From CBDFHF01 sp965247565 (GTDB lineage: Bacteria > Pseudomonadota > Gammaproteobacteria > Methylococcales > Methylomonadaceae), in assembly GCA_965247565.1 (NCBI GenBank), contig CBDFHF010000002.1, forward strand, positions 428,316-492,315: DNA of 64,000 bases. The letters are read 5' to 3'. Under the pieces are notes generated by a model. The model was not told the origin of the DNA. It was given only the letters and a program-made list of their open reading frames with translations, and did no database searches. The first letter of the stretch is position 1. Every line of letters begins with the position of its first letter. Shown here in pieces: positions 1 to 9,508 of this stretch. The position numbers were made by a program, and so were the translations under genes.

Positions 1-297
1 TTCACTAAATGCTTGGTCAAAAGTCACGGTAAAAACATTTTTTCGTAGAGTTTTGCGTAGACTCCGGGAGACAATGAGTTCATCAGGAAACAATACCAGT
101 CGGGGGTTTGGCGACCACCACAGAATCGGTTCACCTGGGTTATACCAAGGAAAAATCCCTTCCTGATAGGCATTGATCAACCGCGTCCTGGATAAACAGC
201 CGCCCATAGCCAATAATCCGTTAGGATCGTTTAGTGCTTTGTGCAATGGCGGAAAGGCTTGTTCAGGATTAGTCGGGTCTAGAACAGGCAGACGCAT
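1..297 (-). CDS. aat: Leucyl/phenylalanyl-tRNA-protein transferase, N-terminal part
   Basis: This gene reads leftward from an ATG at 295-297 and leaves the window, so only about 99 N-terminal residues are seen. The translation contains FPWYNPGEPILWWSPNPR followed by a run ending SRSLRKTLRK, which is the signature N-terminal block of Aat. The enzyme transfers Leu or Phe from charged tRNA to proteins with N-terminal Arg or Lys, marking them for ClpAP degradation (N-degron pathway) in the cytoplasm. It lies downstream of trxB on the same strand with a 75-bp gap. The trxB-aat pairing is seen in other Gammaproteobacteria. The identification rests on the conserved block alone because the C-terminal acyltransferase core is outside the window. 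Confidence 0.93.
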   Translation of the reverse strand, partial: MRLPVLDPTNPEQAFPPLHKALNDPNGLLAMGGCLSRTRLINAYQEGIFPWYNPGEPILWWSPNPRLVLFPDELIVSRSLRKTLRKNVFTVTFDQAFSE

Positions 298-372
298 AAG
301 TAGTTAGATTGGGAAATAATTGGATTGGAGGATGGTACCGACCAGAATGACTAGTCGGTAAGGTCTGCTTAC

Positions 373-1332
373 TTAATGGGGCGCTAATTCATCCAGAAAT
401 TTTTCTGCGTCCAGAGCTGCCATGCAGCCAGCGCCTGCCGAAGTAATTGCTTGTTTGTATACCGAATCCATTACATCACCCGCCGCGAATACCCCTTCAA
501 CACTGGTGGATGTTGCGTTGCCGTTAATGCCGCTTTTGACCTTAATATAGCCATGATCCATATCCAGCTGGCCTTCAAAGATAGCGGTATTAGGGGTATG
601 ACCAATGGCGATAAACACGCCATGCACATCTAGCTGTTTGGTTGAACCATCCTGAGCATTTTTAATCCTTAAGCCGGTAACGCCCATATCATCACCCAGT
701 ACTTCATCAAGTTGGTAATTCCATTCGATTTGGACATTGCCGGTTTTAGATTTTTCAATTAACTTGTCGGAAAGAATTTTTTCAGAACGAAATTTATCAC
801 GACGATGAACCACGGTTACTTTAGAAGCGATATTCGCTAAATACAGCGCTTCCTCCACGGCAGTATTGCCACCACCAATGACAGCAACCGGCTTATTTCT
901 ATAAAAAAAACCATCGCAAGTAGCGCACGCAGAAACCCCTTTGCCTTTGAAGGCTTCTTCAGAATCAAGCCCTAGATAACGAGCCGATGCGCCGGTAGCA
1001 ATAATTAGCGCGTCACACGTATAGGTACCGGAATCACCGATTAGTTTAAAGGGACGCTTGGATAAATCGGCAGTATGGATATGATCAAAAACAATCTCGG
1101 TATCAAAACGTTCTGCATGTTTTTGCATTCTTTCCATCAGTGCCGGACCTTGCAAGCCTTCAACATCACCGGGCCAGTTGTCTACTTCAGTGGTTGTGGT
1201 TAATTGTCCGCCTTGCTGCATACCAGTAATAATCACCGGTTTCAAATTGGCGCGCGCGGCATAAATAGCTGCGGTATAACCCGCCGGGCCGGAACCCAGA
1301 ATTAAAAGTCGGCAATGTTTATCAGCACTCAT
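373..1332 (-). CDS. trxB: Thioredoxin-disulfide reductase
   Basis: This is a cytoplasmic flavoprotein of 319 residues that reduces thioredoxin with NADPH. Visible motifs are the N-terminal FAD-binding GSGPAGYTAAIYAARA, the redox-active CATCDG, the NADPH-binding GGGNTAVEEALYLA, and the C-terminal FAD motif VFAAGDVMD. Length and motif order match the family. The ATG at 1330-1332 (protein starts MSADKHCRLL) is preferred because a GGAG ribosome-binding site lies 7 bases upstream. A TTG four codons earlier would also keep the frame open. It is divergent from ftsK across a roughly 195-bp intergenic region that must hold promoters for both genes. Confidence 0.97.
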   Translation of the reverse strand: MSADKHCRLLILGSGPAGYTAAIYAARANLKPVIITGMQQGGQLTTTTEVDNWPGDVEGLQGPALMERMQKHAERFDTEIVFDHIHTADLSKRPFKLIGDSGTYTCDALIIATGASARYLGLDSEEAFKGKGVSACATCDGFFYRNKPVAVIGGGNTAVEEALYLANIASKVTVVHRRDKFRSEKILSDKLIEKSKTGNVQIEWNYQLDEVLGDDMGVTGLRIKNAQDGSTKQLDVHGVFIAIGHTPNTAIFEGQLDMDHGYIKVKSGINGNATSTSVEGVFAAGDVMDSVYKQAITSAGAGCMAALDAEKFLDELAPH

Positions 1333-1527
1333 TAAAAGCTCCAAAGTTTAGATATAAAATTTCTGGCCATTATGCAGACCAAATGGGGTTTCGTAAACGC
1401 TAAATCAAGTGATGCAAGTGTATTTAACGATCAGGATGTGGGCTAATTAGCGGCCATATTTAATGTTAATTAAACAATATTAATCTATAATCATGTTTTA
1501 TCTACATTAATTGGATTGAGTTATTAC

Positions 1528-3822
1528 ATGGCCGCTGTTATGGAAGAAAAAACATTTCGTGGATTACGCGAAATCGCCTTTTTAGGGTTTTCTGCCTGTG
1601 CTCTATTTTTCTTGATTTCCCTGGTTACATTTAGCAACGAAGATGCGGGGTGGACGCACAGCGGAACTAGCCAGATCGTTCGCAATGCCGGTGGTATTTT
1701 CGGCGCTTGGCTTGCCGATTTTACATTGAGCATGTTGGGGATGTGCGCTTATCTATTTCCCGTCATTATTTCGTGGCACGGCTATCAAGTTTACCGCGAG
1801 GGTTGGTTGCCTAAACAGAAAATGGCCACCGCATTGTACTGGTTGGGGCTGTTGGCTACTATTGTTGCGGGTGCGGCATTGTTTTCGATGTTGGTTTTTC
1901 GAATTAATGTGGAATTGCCGCTAACAACCGGTGGCATCTTAGGTCAAGAAGTAGCCGACACACTAGAGCGAATGCTGGGTAACTCTGGCGCGATTGTGTT
2001 TCTACTGATGATGTTATTGGCAGGAATTACTTTAGTCACAGGTATTTCGTGGATTTCCTTAGTTGATTCTATTGGCAAATACACGATGTTTATTTTTCGG
2101 GTTATCTTCCGTAGCATTGTAAATGCATCACAGGAGCGCTTGAATAGTGGTACTCCAGATTTTTTTGCTAGCTCGGATCGGTCTGAAATTAAAAAAAGGT
2201 CGAATGTAAAAACTTCTACAGATCTTGGGTATGTTGAAAAGTCGGAACCTGCTCCAGCGTTCAGCACCAGCAAGGTAGTCAAATCAGGTAAAAAACAAAA
2301 AACTAATTACGATCCCAGTCTAGGCGTCCTGCCATCATTGTCGTTGCTCGATAATCGTGACACCCGCGTTAAAGGTTATACCAACAGTGATCTGGAAGAA
2401 ATGTCTCGCTTGGTTGAAGATATCCTGAATGATTTTAACGTGATCGTTGAGGTCGTTGGCGTCATGCCTGGGCCAGTGATTACCCGCTTTGAGCTGCAAC
2501 CGGCAGCCGGAGTTAAAGTAAGTCGAATCAGTACTTTATCCAAAGACTTAGCCAGAGCTTTATCAGTAACCAGTGTTCGTATTGTTGAGGTTATTCCCGG
2601 AAAATCTGTAGTCGGTTTGGAGATACCGAATCGGGAACGGGAAATGGTGACTTTACGTGAGCTTTTGGTGTCTTCGCCATTTGAAAAGTCCAAATCTTTA
2701 TTAACTCTGGCGATGGGTAAAGATATTTCGGGTACCCCGATGGTAGCGGATTTAGGCAAAATGCCACACGCCCTGGTCGCAGGTACCACGGGTTCAGGTA
2801 AGTCGGTAGCTATCAATACCATGATTCTCAGTTTGCTTTACAAGGCCACGCCGGAACAAGTTCGGATGATTATGATTGACCCCAAAATGCTGGAATTGTC
2901 AGTCTATGAAGGCATTCCGCATTTGCTGACACCGGTCGTTACCGATATGAAAGAGGCCAGTAACGCGCTGCGCTGGGCAGTAGCGGAGATGGAACGGCGT
3001 TATAAATTGATGTCTAAAATGGGCGTGAGGAATTTGGCCGGTTTTAATCAATTGATCGAAGATGCCGAAGCAAAAGGCGAGTCCATTAGGGATCCTATGT
3101 TCCAATTGCTTAATCCGCTGCAAGATGGTGAAGAATTCCCTGTCTTGACCACATTGCCCAGTATCGTCATTGTTATCGATGAACTGGCCGATATGATGAT
3201 GATCGTCGGCAAAAAAGTCGAAGAGTTGATTGCTCGTCTGGCACAAAAAGCCAGAGCGGCTGGGATTCATTTAATATTGGCGACACAACGACCGTCGGTA
3301 GATGTGCTCACCGGATTAATCAAAGCCAACGTACCGACTCGAATCTCCTTTCAGGTTTCGTCACGCATCGACTCGCGGACTATTTTGGATCAGGGCGGAG
3401 CAGAAACCTTGTTGGGTAATGGTGACATGCTATTTTTGCCATCTGGCACCAGCATACCGATTCGTGCGCACGGCGCCTTTGTAGATGACCATGAAGTGCA
3501 TCGGGTCGTTGAGTTTTTAAAACAGACTGCGCCACCTAATTATCTTGAAGACATCACCCGAGAATCTTTCGATTCTAATGATGGCTTTAGTGCCAGTGCC
3601 GGCAATGATGGCGGTGGTGAGACTGACCCTTTATATGATGAAGCAGTGCAGTTTGTCACCGATAGCAGAAAAGCGTCAATATCCAGCGTACAAAGACGAT
3701 TTAAAGTCGGCTATAACCGTGCTGCTACCATTATAGAGAGTATGGAAGCCGCAGGCGTAGTGAGTGCTGCAGAGACCAATGGCTCTCGGGTAGTGCTGGC
3801 CCCCCCACCGGTCAGGGGTTAA
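1528..3822 (+). CDS. ftsK: DNA translocase FtsK
   Basis: FtsK is a septal DNA pump that aligns chromosome termini and activates XerCD recombination at dif during division. The protein (about 764 aa) has four to five N-terminal membrane segments in roughly the first 180 residues, a short linker, a RecA-like motor with Walker A GTTGSGKS near residue 420 and Walker B IVIVIDELADMMM, and a C-terminal winged-helix gamma domain (from DPLYDEAVQFV onward, about residue 700). The gamma domain reads KOPS and contacts XerD. The linker is short compared with the E. coli protein. The ATG at 1528 is chosen; a TTG at 1516 is also in frame. It is functionally relevant to the XerCD-type prophage at the end of this window. 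Confidence 0.96.
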   Translation: MAAVMEEKTFRGLREIAFLGFSACALFFLISLVTFSNEDAGWTHSGTSQIVRNAGGIFGAWLADFTLSMLGMCAYLFPVIISWHGYQVYREGWLPKQKMATALYWLGLLATIVAGAALFSMLVFRINVELPLTTGGILGQEVADTLERMLGNSGAIVFLLMMLLAGITLVTGISWISLVDSIGKYTMFIFRVIFRSIVNASQERLNSGTPDFFASSDRSEIKKRSNVKTSTDLGYVEKSEPAPAFSTSKVVKSGKKQKTNYDPSLGVLPSLSLLDNRDTRVKGYTNSDLEEMSRLVEDILNDFNVIVEVVGVMPGPVITRFELQPAAGVKVSRISTLSKDLARALSVTSVRIVEVIPGKSVVGLEIPNREREMVTLRELLVSSPFEKSKSLLTLAMGKDISGTPMVADLGKMPHALVAGTTGSGKSVAINTMILSLLYKATPEQVRMIMIDPKMLELSVYEGIPHLLTPVVTDMKEASNALRWAVAEMERRYKLMSKMGVRNLAGFNQLIEDAEAKGESIRDPMFQLLNPLQDGEEFPVLTTLPSIVIVIDELADMMMIVGKKVEELIARLAQKARAAGIHLILATQRPSVDVLTGLIKANVPTRISFQVSSRIDSRTILDQGGAETLLGNGDMLFLPSGTSIPIRAHGAFVDDHEVHRVVEFLKQTAPPNYLEDITRESFDSNDGFSASAGNDGGGETDPLYDEAVQFVTDSRKASISSVQRRFKVGYNRAATIIESMEAAGVVSAAETNGSRVVLAPPPVRG

Positions 3823-3824
3823 TA

Positions 3825-4007
3825 ATGCGTATTGCCATAACAGCCATTATCATTGTGATTATGGCTGTTATCGGTGCCGTGGTTTTTGTTAAGCGACATG
3901 CTGATGTTCAGCAAAGACAAATAAAAGCGGTGCTTTTCGGACTTTATTTCTGGGGGTTGGTGTTTTTACAAGTCATCATTTGGGGGTTAAGCTATTACTT
4001 TAAATAG
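3825..4007 (+). CDS. Small two-span membrane protein
   Basis: A 60-residue ORF starts two bases after the ftsK stop, so it is probably translated from the same transcript. It has two hydrophobic segments (about residues 3-22 and 37-57) separated by a short basic stretch (KRHADVQQRQIK). I do not recognise a named family. Tight spacing behind ftsK and a clean membrane topology support it as a real gene, but there is no functional evidence. In many Gammaproteobacteria ftsK is followed by lolA, which is absent here. Confidence 0.6.
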   Translation: MRIAITAIIIVIMAVIGAVVFVKRHADVQQRQIKAVLFGLYFWGLVFLQVIIWGLSYYFK

Positions 4008-4181
4008 CGGTATAGAATCTTCTTGTACAGTTAATTCGGCAATTATCCGGGTGTTTATGGTACAGGCCGAAGCGAAAATTAAACATAGTTGAGCGCTGAC
4101 AGCACGGACTGCCAATATGTAAATTATCCATTCGATGATAAACTTTACCCACATTGACAAGCATCAACATTAGGAGAATAC

Positions 4182-4670
4182 ATGCTCAACAAAGTGACTT
4201 TAATTGGCAACTTAGGGGCAGACCCCGAAGTTCGTTATATGCCTGCTGGTGGTGCTGTAACCTCGATCAGCTTGGCAACAACCAGACGTTGGAAAGATAA
4301 ACAAAGCGGGGAAAGAAAAGATGCCACCGAATGGCATAGAGTGATATTTTTTAACCGATTAGCCGAAGTCGCTGGTGAATATTTAAAAAAAGGCAGCCAG
4401 GTTTATGTCGAAGGCCGCTTACAAACCCGTAAATGGCAAGGACAAGATGGCCAAGACCGTTATACGACCGAAATTATTGCTGAAGAAATGCAAATGCTAG
4501 GCAGTCGCAGCGGTGGTACCGGTAGTTTCGGCGACCAACCCCAGTCTGCTAGTTACAGCGCTGCCAAGCCAACTGGTCAAGCGTCAAAGTCCGCCCCACA
4601 AAGTAGCACGGGCAACATGCCGCCACCTCCTCCAGAATATGACGATTTTGATGACGACATTCCATTTTGA
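4182..4670 (+). CDS. ssb: Single-stranded DNA-binding protein
   Basis: This is the cytoplasmic tetrameric SSB that coats single-stranded DNA during replication, recombination and repair. The 162-residue protein has the OB fold in about residues 1-110, starting MLNKVTLIGNLGADPEVRY and including the conserved WHRV and YVEGRLQTRKW. A Gly/Ser/Pro-rich linker follows, and the acidic partner-binding tip ends DFDDDIPF exactly at the C-terminus. The start has an AGGAGA ribosome-binding site. A rho-independent terminator follows directly, so it is probably monocistronic. Confidence 0.97.
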   Translation: MLNKVTLIGNLGADPEVRYMPAGGAVTSISLATTRRWKDKQSGERKDATEWHRVIFFNRLAEVAGEYLKKGSQVYVEGRLQTRKWQGQDGQDRYTTEIIAEEMQMLGSRSGGTGSFGDQPQSASYSAAKPTGQASKSAPQSSTGNMPPPPPEYDDFDDDIPF

Positions 4671-4704
4671 TAGATACCTTTTGTCTATTTTGTAAACAAT
4701 GCCA

Positions 4705-4736
4705 TTAAGCCTCTGTTGTCAGAGGCTTAATTTTTT
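4705..4736 (+). terminator. Rho-independent terminator of ssb
   Basis: An 11-bp perfect stem (TTAAGCCTCTG at 4705-4715 pairing with 4720-4730) with a four-base loop is followed directly by six T residues. It lies 35 bases after the ssb stop. Confidence 0.9.
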
Positions 4737-4854
4737 GTGTCGATAAAAATCATTCTGGCTTCCTTCTTACGGAGTTGTTAACCAAAAAATTCCCTATTGA
4801 ATGACTTAACTGTAGAATCCACCAATTTTTCTCAAAGAGCGGAGCAATAGTCCA

Positions 4855-5571
4855 ATGGGTAGAGCTTATCAAAACCGTAAAGTGTCCATGGCCAAGACTT
4901 CTGATGCCAAGGCAAAGGTTTACAGTAAATACGGCCGGGAAATCTATGTGTGTGCGAAGGCTGGCGGCATTGATCCGGACGGAAATTTAGCGTTACGAGG
5001 ATTAATAGAGCGCGCCAAGAAAGATCAAGTTCCCAGCCATGTTATTGACAAAGCCATCGACAAAGCCAAAGGCGGTGGCGGCGAAGACTTCGCCCCTGCA
5101 CGTTATGAGGGTTATGGCCCCGGTGGTTGTATGGTGATTATCGATTGCCTGACCGACAACCCTAATCGCACCTTTGGCGATGTTCGCCTGTGCTTTACCA
5201 AGACCAAATGTAAAATTGGTACCCAGGGCACAGTCAGTCACATGTTCGATCATTACGCCATTTTGGCATTTAAACAGAACGACGAAGACGCAGTGCTTGA
5301 AGCGTTGCTAACCGCGGATGTGGATGTAGCCGATGTTGAAAGCGATGATGGCAAAATTACCGTCTTTACTCCCCCAGCCGACTACTTCAAAGCTAAGCAA
5401 GCCTTAGCAGATTCGTTTGGCGAAATTGATTTTGAAGTGGACGAAATTCAATTTATACCCAGAGGCACAACGGTAATTAGCGGTGATGATTTGGTATTGT
5501 TTGAAAAGTTTCTGGACATGCTGAATGACCTGGACGATGTGCAAAACGTTTATCATGATGCCGAGTTTTGA
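4855..5571 (+). CDS. YebC/PmpR-family transcriptional/translational regulator (YeeN-type)
   Basis: The 238-residue protein starts MGRAYQNRKVSMAKTSDAK and continues with KVYSKYGREIYVCAKAGG, the N-terminus of the YeeN branch of the YebC (TACO1) family. Family members are cytoplasmic. They have been described as DNA-binding regulators (PmpR) and, more recently, as factors that relieve ribosome stalling. The GPGGCMVIIDCLTDNPNRT block in the middle is the usual YebC core motif. A GGAG lies upstream of the ATG. It stands alone between a terminator and a convergent LuxR-type gene. Confidence 0.92.
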   Translation: MGRAYQNRKVSMAKTSDAKAKVYSKYGREIYVCAKAGGIDPDGNLALRGLIERAKKDQVPSHVIDKAIDKAKGGGGEDFAPARYEGYGPGGCMVIIDCLTDNPNRTFGDVRLCFTKTKCKIGTQGTVSHMFDHYAILAFKQNDEDAVLEALLTADVDVADVESDDGKITVFTPPADYFKAKQALADSFGEIDFEVDEIQFIPRGTTVISGDDLVLFEKFLDMLNDLDDVQNVYHDAEF

Positions 5572-5659
5572 TGTCAATTGGATGAGAGAAATCGCTCCCA
5601 ATTGGAACGGTACAAGGAAAGTAAGTCTAGCGCAGCAGAAATGCCCAAGTAACCCGGCT

Positions 5660-6781
5660 TTAGCTCCGTTGCAACAAGTTCGTTAATAATTCTGCACGAT
5701 TGCTAACGGTCAATCTTTGGTAAATATTTTGTACATGGCCAACAACAGTCCGTTCACTAATGTGTAGTTTTTCGGCAATTTTACTGTAGGTGTCGCCCAG
5801 CGCCATCGACAACGCAACTTGGCTTTCCCTAAGCGATAATGGCGCATGATTAAGACTATTTGCCAGTTTTAAAGGCAGCGGCGTTAATCGGAATAAGTTG
5901 GCTCCATACAATAAACCCTCACCCGGTTGTTTAGCGTCCAGCCAGCAACCCCGAAATTCAAATTGTCCCCACCGGTTGTTTAGGCGGACCATTGCCGGAG
6001 AAGCATTGGCATTTCCGGCTCGAATAGTCACCAACTTTATCGCAAGTCCCTTTAAAATCTCGGTCAGCCAAGGTGATCGAAAGTGTAAAGTATAGTCAAG
6101 CCGAGTCTGTACCCTTCGTTCCGTAGCATAGTCGATAATTTTTTCTGCATTATCATCCAGATAATGCACAGCGCCTCTTTGATCAAACATTAGCCAACCC
6201 TGTTCGGCGTCTACCCAATTGCTGTTATTGCCAACTTCAGGCTGACTGATAGCAAAGTTAAGAAACGGCAGCAAATTTTCCAACTTCTTTATTTCAGTTT
6301 GCTTAAAGTCAGGTTCTCCCAAAGCTCTATTTATAGTCAGCACAGCGGTTAGGCCATTGCGAAACGCCAATCTTAAGTTGATATGATGATGAACTTGAGA
6401 AGGTATGATGATTTGTTGGTACAAATCGTGACGAACAAAGTCACGTTGGCTAATGCGTAGCCATTGTTCGGTTCGGCTAATCGCGGGAAGCTTTAAAAGC
6501 TCGGTGCCCGATTTAAAGAGTTCCCGCATCCGTTTCTTTTGATAAAACTCCGTCACCAACAGCCTATTGACTTCTTCTTCGCATGGAGAATGCCAATCGG
6601 AAAAGCCATCCAAGCCCTGTAAATCGTCGTTAGACCACACCAGCGCAATATGTGTAAAAGGCACCACCGCCCCAATTGCTCGAAATAAATCCGGCATCAA
6701 TGCCCGCCAATCCAGCCCTAGGCTGCAAAGTAAGCGCACATGATTTTCTGCCTGACGCTGGGAATGTAAATGTCGGTGCAT
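5660..6781 (-). CDS. LuxR-type HTH transcriptional regulator
   Basis: A 373-residue protein has a C-terminal LuxR/GerE helix-turn-helix. The last 60 residues include PLSLRESQVALSMALGDTYS, then KIAEKLHISERTVVGHVQNI. The N-terminal roughly 300 residues have no autoinducer or response-regulator signature I can name; a PAS- or GAF-like sensor fold is possible. The ATG at 6779-6781 is chosen because GAGG precedes it by about 6 bases. An in-frame TTG nine codons earlier lacks such a site. It is divergent from the exported-protein cluster at 7.0-10.4 kb, which makes it a candidate regulator of those genes. That link is inference from position only. Confidence 0.85.
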   Translation of the reverse strand: MHRHLHSQRQAENHVRLLCSLGLDWRALMPDLFRAIGAVVPFTHIALVWSNDDLQGLDGFSDWHSPCEEEVNRLLVTEFYQKKRMRELFKSGTELLKLPAISRTEQWLRISQRDFVRHDLYQQIIIPSQVHHHINLRLAFRNGLTAVLTINRALGEPDFKQTEIKKLENLLPFLNFAISQPEVGNNSNWVDAEQGWLMFDQRGAVHYLDDNAEKIIDYATERRVQTRLDYTLHFRSPWLTEILKGLAIKLVTIRAGNANASPAMVRLNNRWGQFEFRGCWLDAKQPGEGLLYGANLFRLTPLPLKLANSLNHAPLSLRESQVALSMALGDTYSKIAEKLHISERTVVGHVQNIYQRLTVSNRAELLTNLLQRS

Positions 6782-7051
6782 AATCGTCCTCGCAATAGCC
6801 CTATCCAACTTGGGCCGACTACTTCGTTTATCGCAAATACCTGACTTTTTACTACAGATTTAAAAAACAGTAAGTTATTACGGTAGTTTTTACACTAACG
6901 GCACTGTTACTCTGGATGCCGTCTTGATTTTACGTCCAAATCAAGATTCCTGTCGCTACTTTAATGATTCAATTGAAGATAGAGAAAAATGTTTTCTGTA
7001 TCGCTATTAATTTTTGTAATCGTTTTATTGACTACCAGAGGAAAATTACTT

Positions 7052-8032
7052 ATGTATCCGATTCTAAAAAGTACCAAAATCACTAGACATCTCATCATAA
7101 TGACGTGGGTATGTCTTTCTTTGGGTTACGGCAATTTGGCTGTAGCCGCTGCCACCTCAGGGCTTTCATCTTTGGGAGATCCGTTTATGTATGCGAGCGC
7201 TGCTAAAATTGATGTTTTTGAAAACAGGCATTTTTTTACGACAGACGATAGAGCATATCCGTCAAGAACAGTTACAGATCGACTAGATGACACCGACGCG
7301 GATGCAGCAGGTCAGATAAGTGCATTTGACGTTTACGGTCCCGCACCTGGTTATATTGGGCCTAAAAATACTGCTGATGCCTACGCCAATAAAGCAGGCG
7401 TGTTTTATTCAGGTGCGGATTTGCGTTTCCCGTACCCTGAAAATGCCGGTGCTTTAAGCGAAGCAATTTGGGCACAGAGTTTTGTAAAAAACACGGCAGA
7501 TGCACAATTCAAATTTACAATAAGCGATGCCCAACTAAAAGCAACGGCACTAGGTGCGGGTACGGTGGTAGAGTTTACTACGGATGTGGGACTCTACGTA
7601 GGCGCTCCTGCTGCCTTGGTTTCGATTTTTCATCAACATGCCGGTATTTACGCCTTTACAGCTGGGCCCAGTGTACAGCAGTTACTAACGGCCGTAGGGC
7701 CCATGACATATAGCACAACCACCCCAGATGCTTACACAAAGGAGGTGGATTTCAACGCATATACTGGCTATGTTGATTTATCCAGCATCCTGGTGGGTCA
7801 GGAGTTTACAGTTGATATGCATAGTATGGCGCTTGCTATGGGGAAAGGGGAGGTATCAAGAGGTTCGGCCTATTTTCGAGATCCGGTCGACCTGACAGGC
7901 GGGTTTCAAATAGAGGCTAGCGGCTTAACTGCGACCAACAACCCGATCATTTCATCAGTACCGCTGCCAGCTCCGTTCTGGCTGTTTTTGTCAGGTATTG
8001 GCGCTTTATTAACGCGTTTTCAAAGAAATTGA
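7052..8032 (+). CDS. Exported protein with PEP-CTERM-like sorting tail
   Basis: A 326-residue protein with an N-terminal signal peptide (hydrophobic stretch ending about GNLAVAAA). Its C-terminal tail has a motif VPLPAPFWLF, a short membrane span and terminal basic residues (RFQRN). This matches the VPLPAAxWLF variant of PEP-CTERM signals, which exosortase systems process in many environmental Gammaproteobacteria. The body is beta-rich with no domain I recognise. The ATG at 7052 is preferred over one at 6989 because GAGGAAA lies just upstream and the signal peptide then begins properly. No exosortase gene is in this window. It is the first of four consecutive exported-protein genes. Confidence 0.8.
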   Translation: MYPILKSTKITRHLIIMTWVCLSLGYGNLAVAAATSGLSSLGDPFMYASAAKIDVFENRHFFTTDDRAYPSRTVTDRLDDTDADAAGQISAFDVYGPAPGYIGPKNTADAYANKAGVFYSGADLRFPYPENAGALSEAIWAQSFVKNTADAQFKFTISDAQLKATALGAGTVVEFTTDVGLYVGAPAALVSIFHQHAGIYAFTAGPSVQQLLTAVGPMTYSTTTPDAYTKEVDFNAYTGYVDLSSILVGQEFTVDMHSMALAMGKGEVSRGSAYFRDPVDLTGGFQIEASGLTATNNPIISSVPLPAPFWLFLSGIGALLTRFQRN

Positions 8033-8117
8033 TAATCGATGCTTTCGACATCAAAATTTCAAAAAGTCTAATTAAAAATTAGTCTAGGTTATTTTCAATG
8101 ACTTCCAGGTATTCATT

Positions 8118-8672
8118 ATGAATATAGATCGACAGCTTTCCTCAATATACAAAGAACCGAATTTATCTCTTATCAAATTAGGGCTGATAGTGCTGGCGTT
8201 GCTGACTTTTTCATTTAATGCTATGGCCGCCGAGTACAATACGGCTAAATGCACAGCACAAGTTAAAGCCAAAAACACCAGTCCCAACCATAAGATAAAA
8301 ATCGACAAGCTTTCTACTGCACTAGGTCCAGTTTATGTTTATGGTGCGCGAAGTCCCAGTAATCCTCACCGCGTTATCAATAATGACGGTGAGTTTGAAA
8401 CGTGGACTGTAGAACTTGATACCGCATGGGCTGACGACAATGGCACTGGCTGTGCCGCCAACCATCGGGTGAAAGTTGATTTAATCAGGGATGGTCATCT
8501 TTGCGAAGGCATTAAATTTCCTTATAGCAATGCAGAGCCCTCTGACTCCAACGATTCGTTCAAAAACATCAGCAAAGGTGGAGCGGTTTTTAATATCGGC
8601 AATTTACAGAAGGCCTATGAAGATTGCTTGACTGATCCGCATTGCGATTGTAGTGGCCCAAAAAATGAGTGA
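8118..8672 (+). CDS. Exported protein of unknown function
   Basis: A 184-residue protein with a signal peptide (hydrophobic core around residues 18-35, cleavage likely after NAMAA). The mature part has six or more cysteines, several clustered near the end (DCLTDPHCDCSG), consistent with disulfides in the periplasm or outside the cell. I do not recognise a family. It lies 85 bp after the PEP-CTERM-like gene and 67 bp before the next exported protein, so these genes may share transcription. Confidence 0.72.
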   Translation: MNIDRQLSSIYKEPNLSLIKLGLIVLALLTFSFNAMAAEYNTAKCTAQVKAKNTSPNHKIKIDKLSTALGPVYVYGARSPSNPHRVINNDGEFETWTVELDTAWADDNGTGCAANHRVKVDLIRDGHLCEGIKFPYSNAEPSDSNDSFKNISKGGAVFNIGNLQKAYEDCLTDPHCDCSGPKNE

Positions 8673-8739
8673 AAACTGAAAGTGCCAAGCATTGTTCTAA
8701 CCGCATAAGTCATTACTGTAATTGATATCTGGAGGAAAT

Positions 8740-9471
8740 ATGTCTATTACCAAACAATTTAAGAATTTAACCCTTAGTTTCCTGGCTATTTGCGTCCTAT
8801 CTAACGTCAGCCACGCAGAGCAGTGGGAAGGCGTTACAGAATCAAGTGGGGCTATCTGGAGATCCGGAAATGTTACCGTCGGTGCAGAGCCGACTACAGG
8901 AGCAGGTGCTAAAGCCCAACTCGAGGTCATTCGTCCCCTTTCAGGAGGAACAGAGTTGTTATTTAGCGCACGTTCCACATTTAAAGAGGCAGTTGGGACT
9001 ATATTGGAAATTGATACCACCAGGGTGTATACCGGCAAAGCAAGAGATAAAGCTTCATTTTTACCGGCTGGTGCTTTTGATTTGGCGACTAATTCAGGCG
9101 TCGCTATTGGCTTAAGCAACTTCACTAAACCAATATCTCCAGATTACCTGCTGGCGGTAGGTGGAAAAGTAATAGCGGAAGAGATACGTGTAAAACTAAT
9201 CAAGGATTGGCCTGATTTCGTTTTCCATAAAGATTATCAGCTGCAAAGTTTGCCCGATGTAGAAAGCTTTATAAAATCTAATCATCGACTACCGGATATG
9301 CCCGACCAAAGTGATGTACAACAAAATGGCATCGGTGTGGGAGAAATGCAGTCCAAACTGCTTCGTAAAGTTGAAGAATTGACGCTTCATGTTATCGAGC
9401 AACACAAGACTATTGAAGCATTGGAGCGGAAACTTTTGAACCTGGAAGAAAAAGGTATTAGCGTGAATTGA
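8740..9471 (+). CDS. Exported protein with fibre-type C-terminal motif and coiled coil
   Basis: A 243-residue protein starts at an ATG preceded directly by GGAGGAAAT, a near-perfect ribosome-binding site; a start 18 bases upstream is less likely. A signal peptide ends about SNVSHA. The C-terminal part carries WPDFVFHKDYQLQSL, then VESFIKSNHRLPDMP and GIGVGEMQSKLLRKVEELTL. This layout (DYxLxSLxEVExFIxxNxHLPxxP, then GEMxxKLLxKVEELTL) is a block I know from many Bacteroidota surface and phage tail-fibre-like proteins, ending in a coiled coil. Finding it in a proteobacterium suggests a shared adhesin or fibre module. Its function is not known. Confidence 0.75.
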   Translation: MSITKQFKNLTLSFLAICVLSNVSHAEQWEGVTESSGAIWRSGNVTVGAEPTTGAGAKAQLEVIRPLSGGTELLFSARSTFKEAVGTILEIDTTRVYTGKARDKASFLPAGAFDLATNSGVAIGLSNFTKPISPDYLLAVGGKVIAEEIRVKLIKDWPDFVFHKDYQLQSLPDVESFIKSNHRLPDMPDQSDVQQNGIGVGEMQSKLLRKVEELTLHVIEQHKTIEALERKLLNLEEKGISVN

Positions 9472-9508
9472 TTTGAAGATGTGTAACATCAGAGAGTAGG
9501 AAACACTT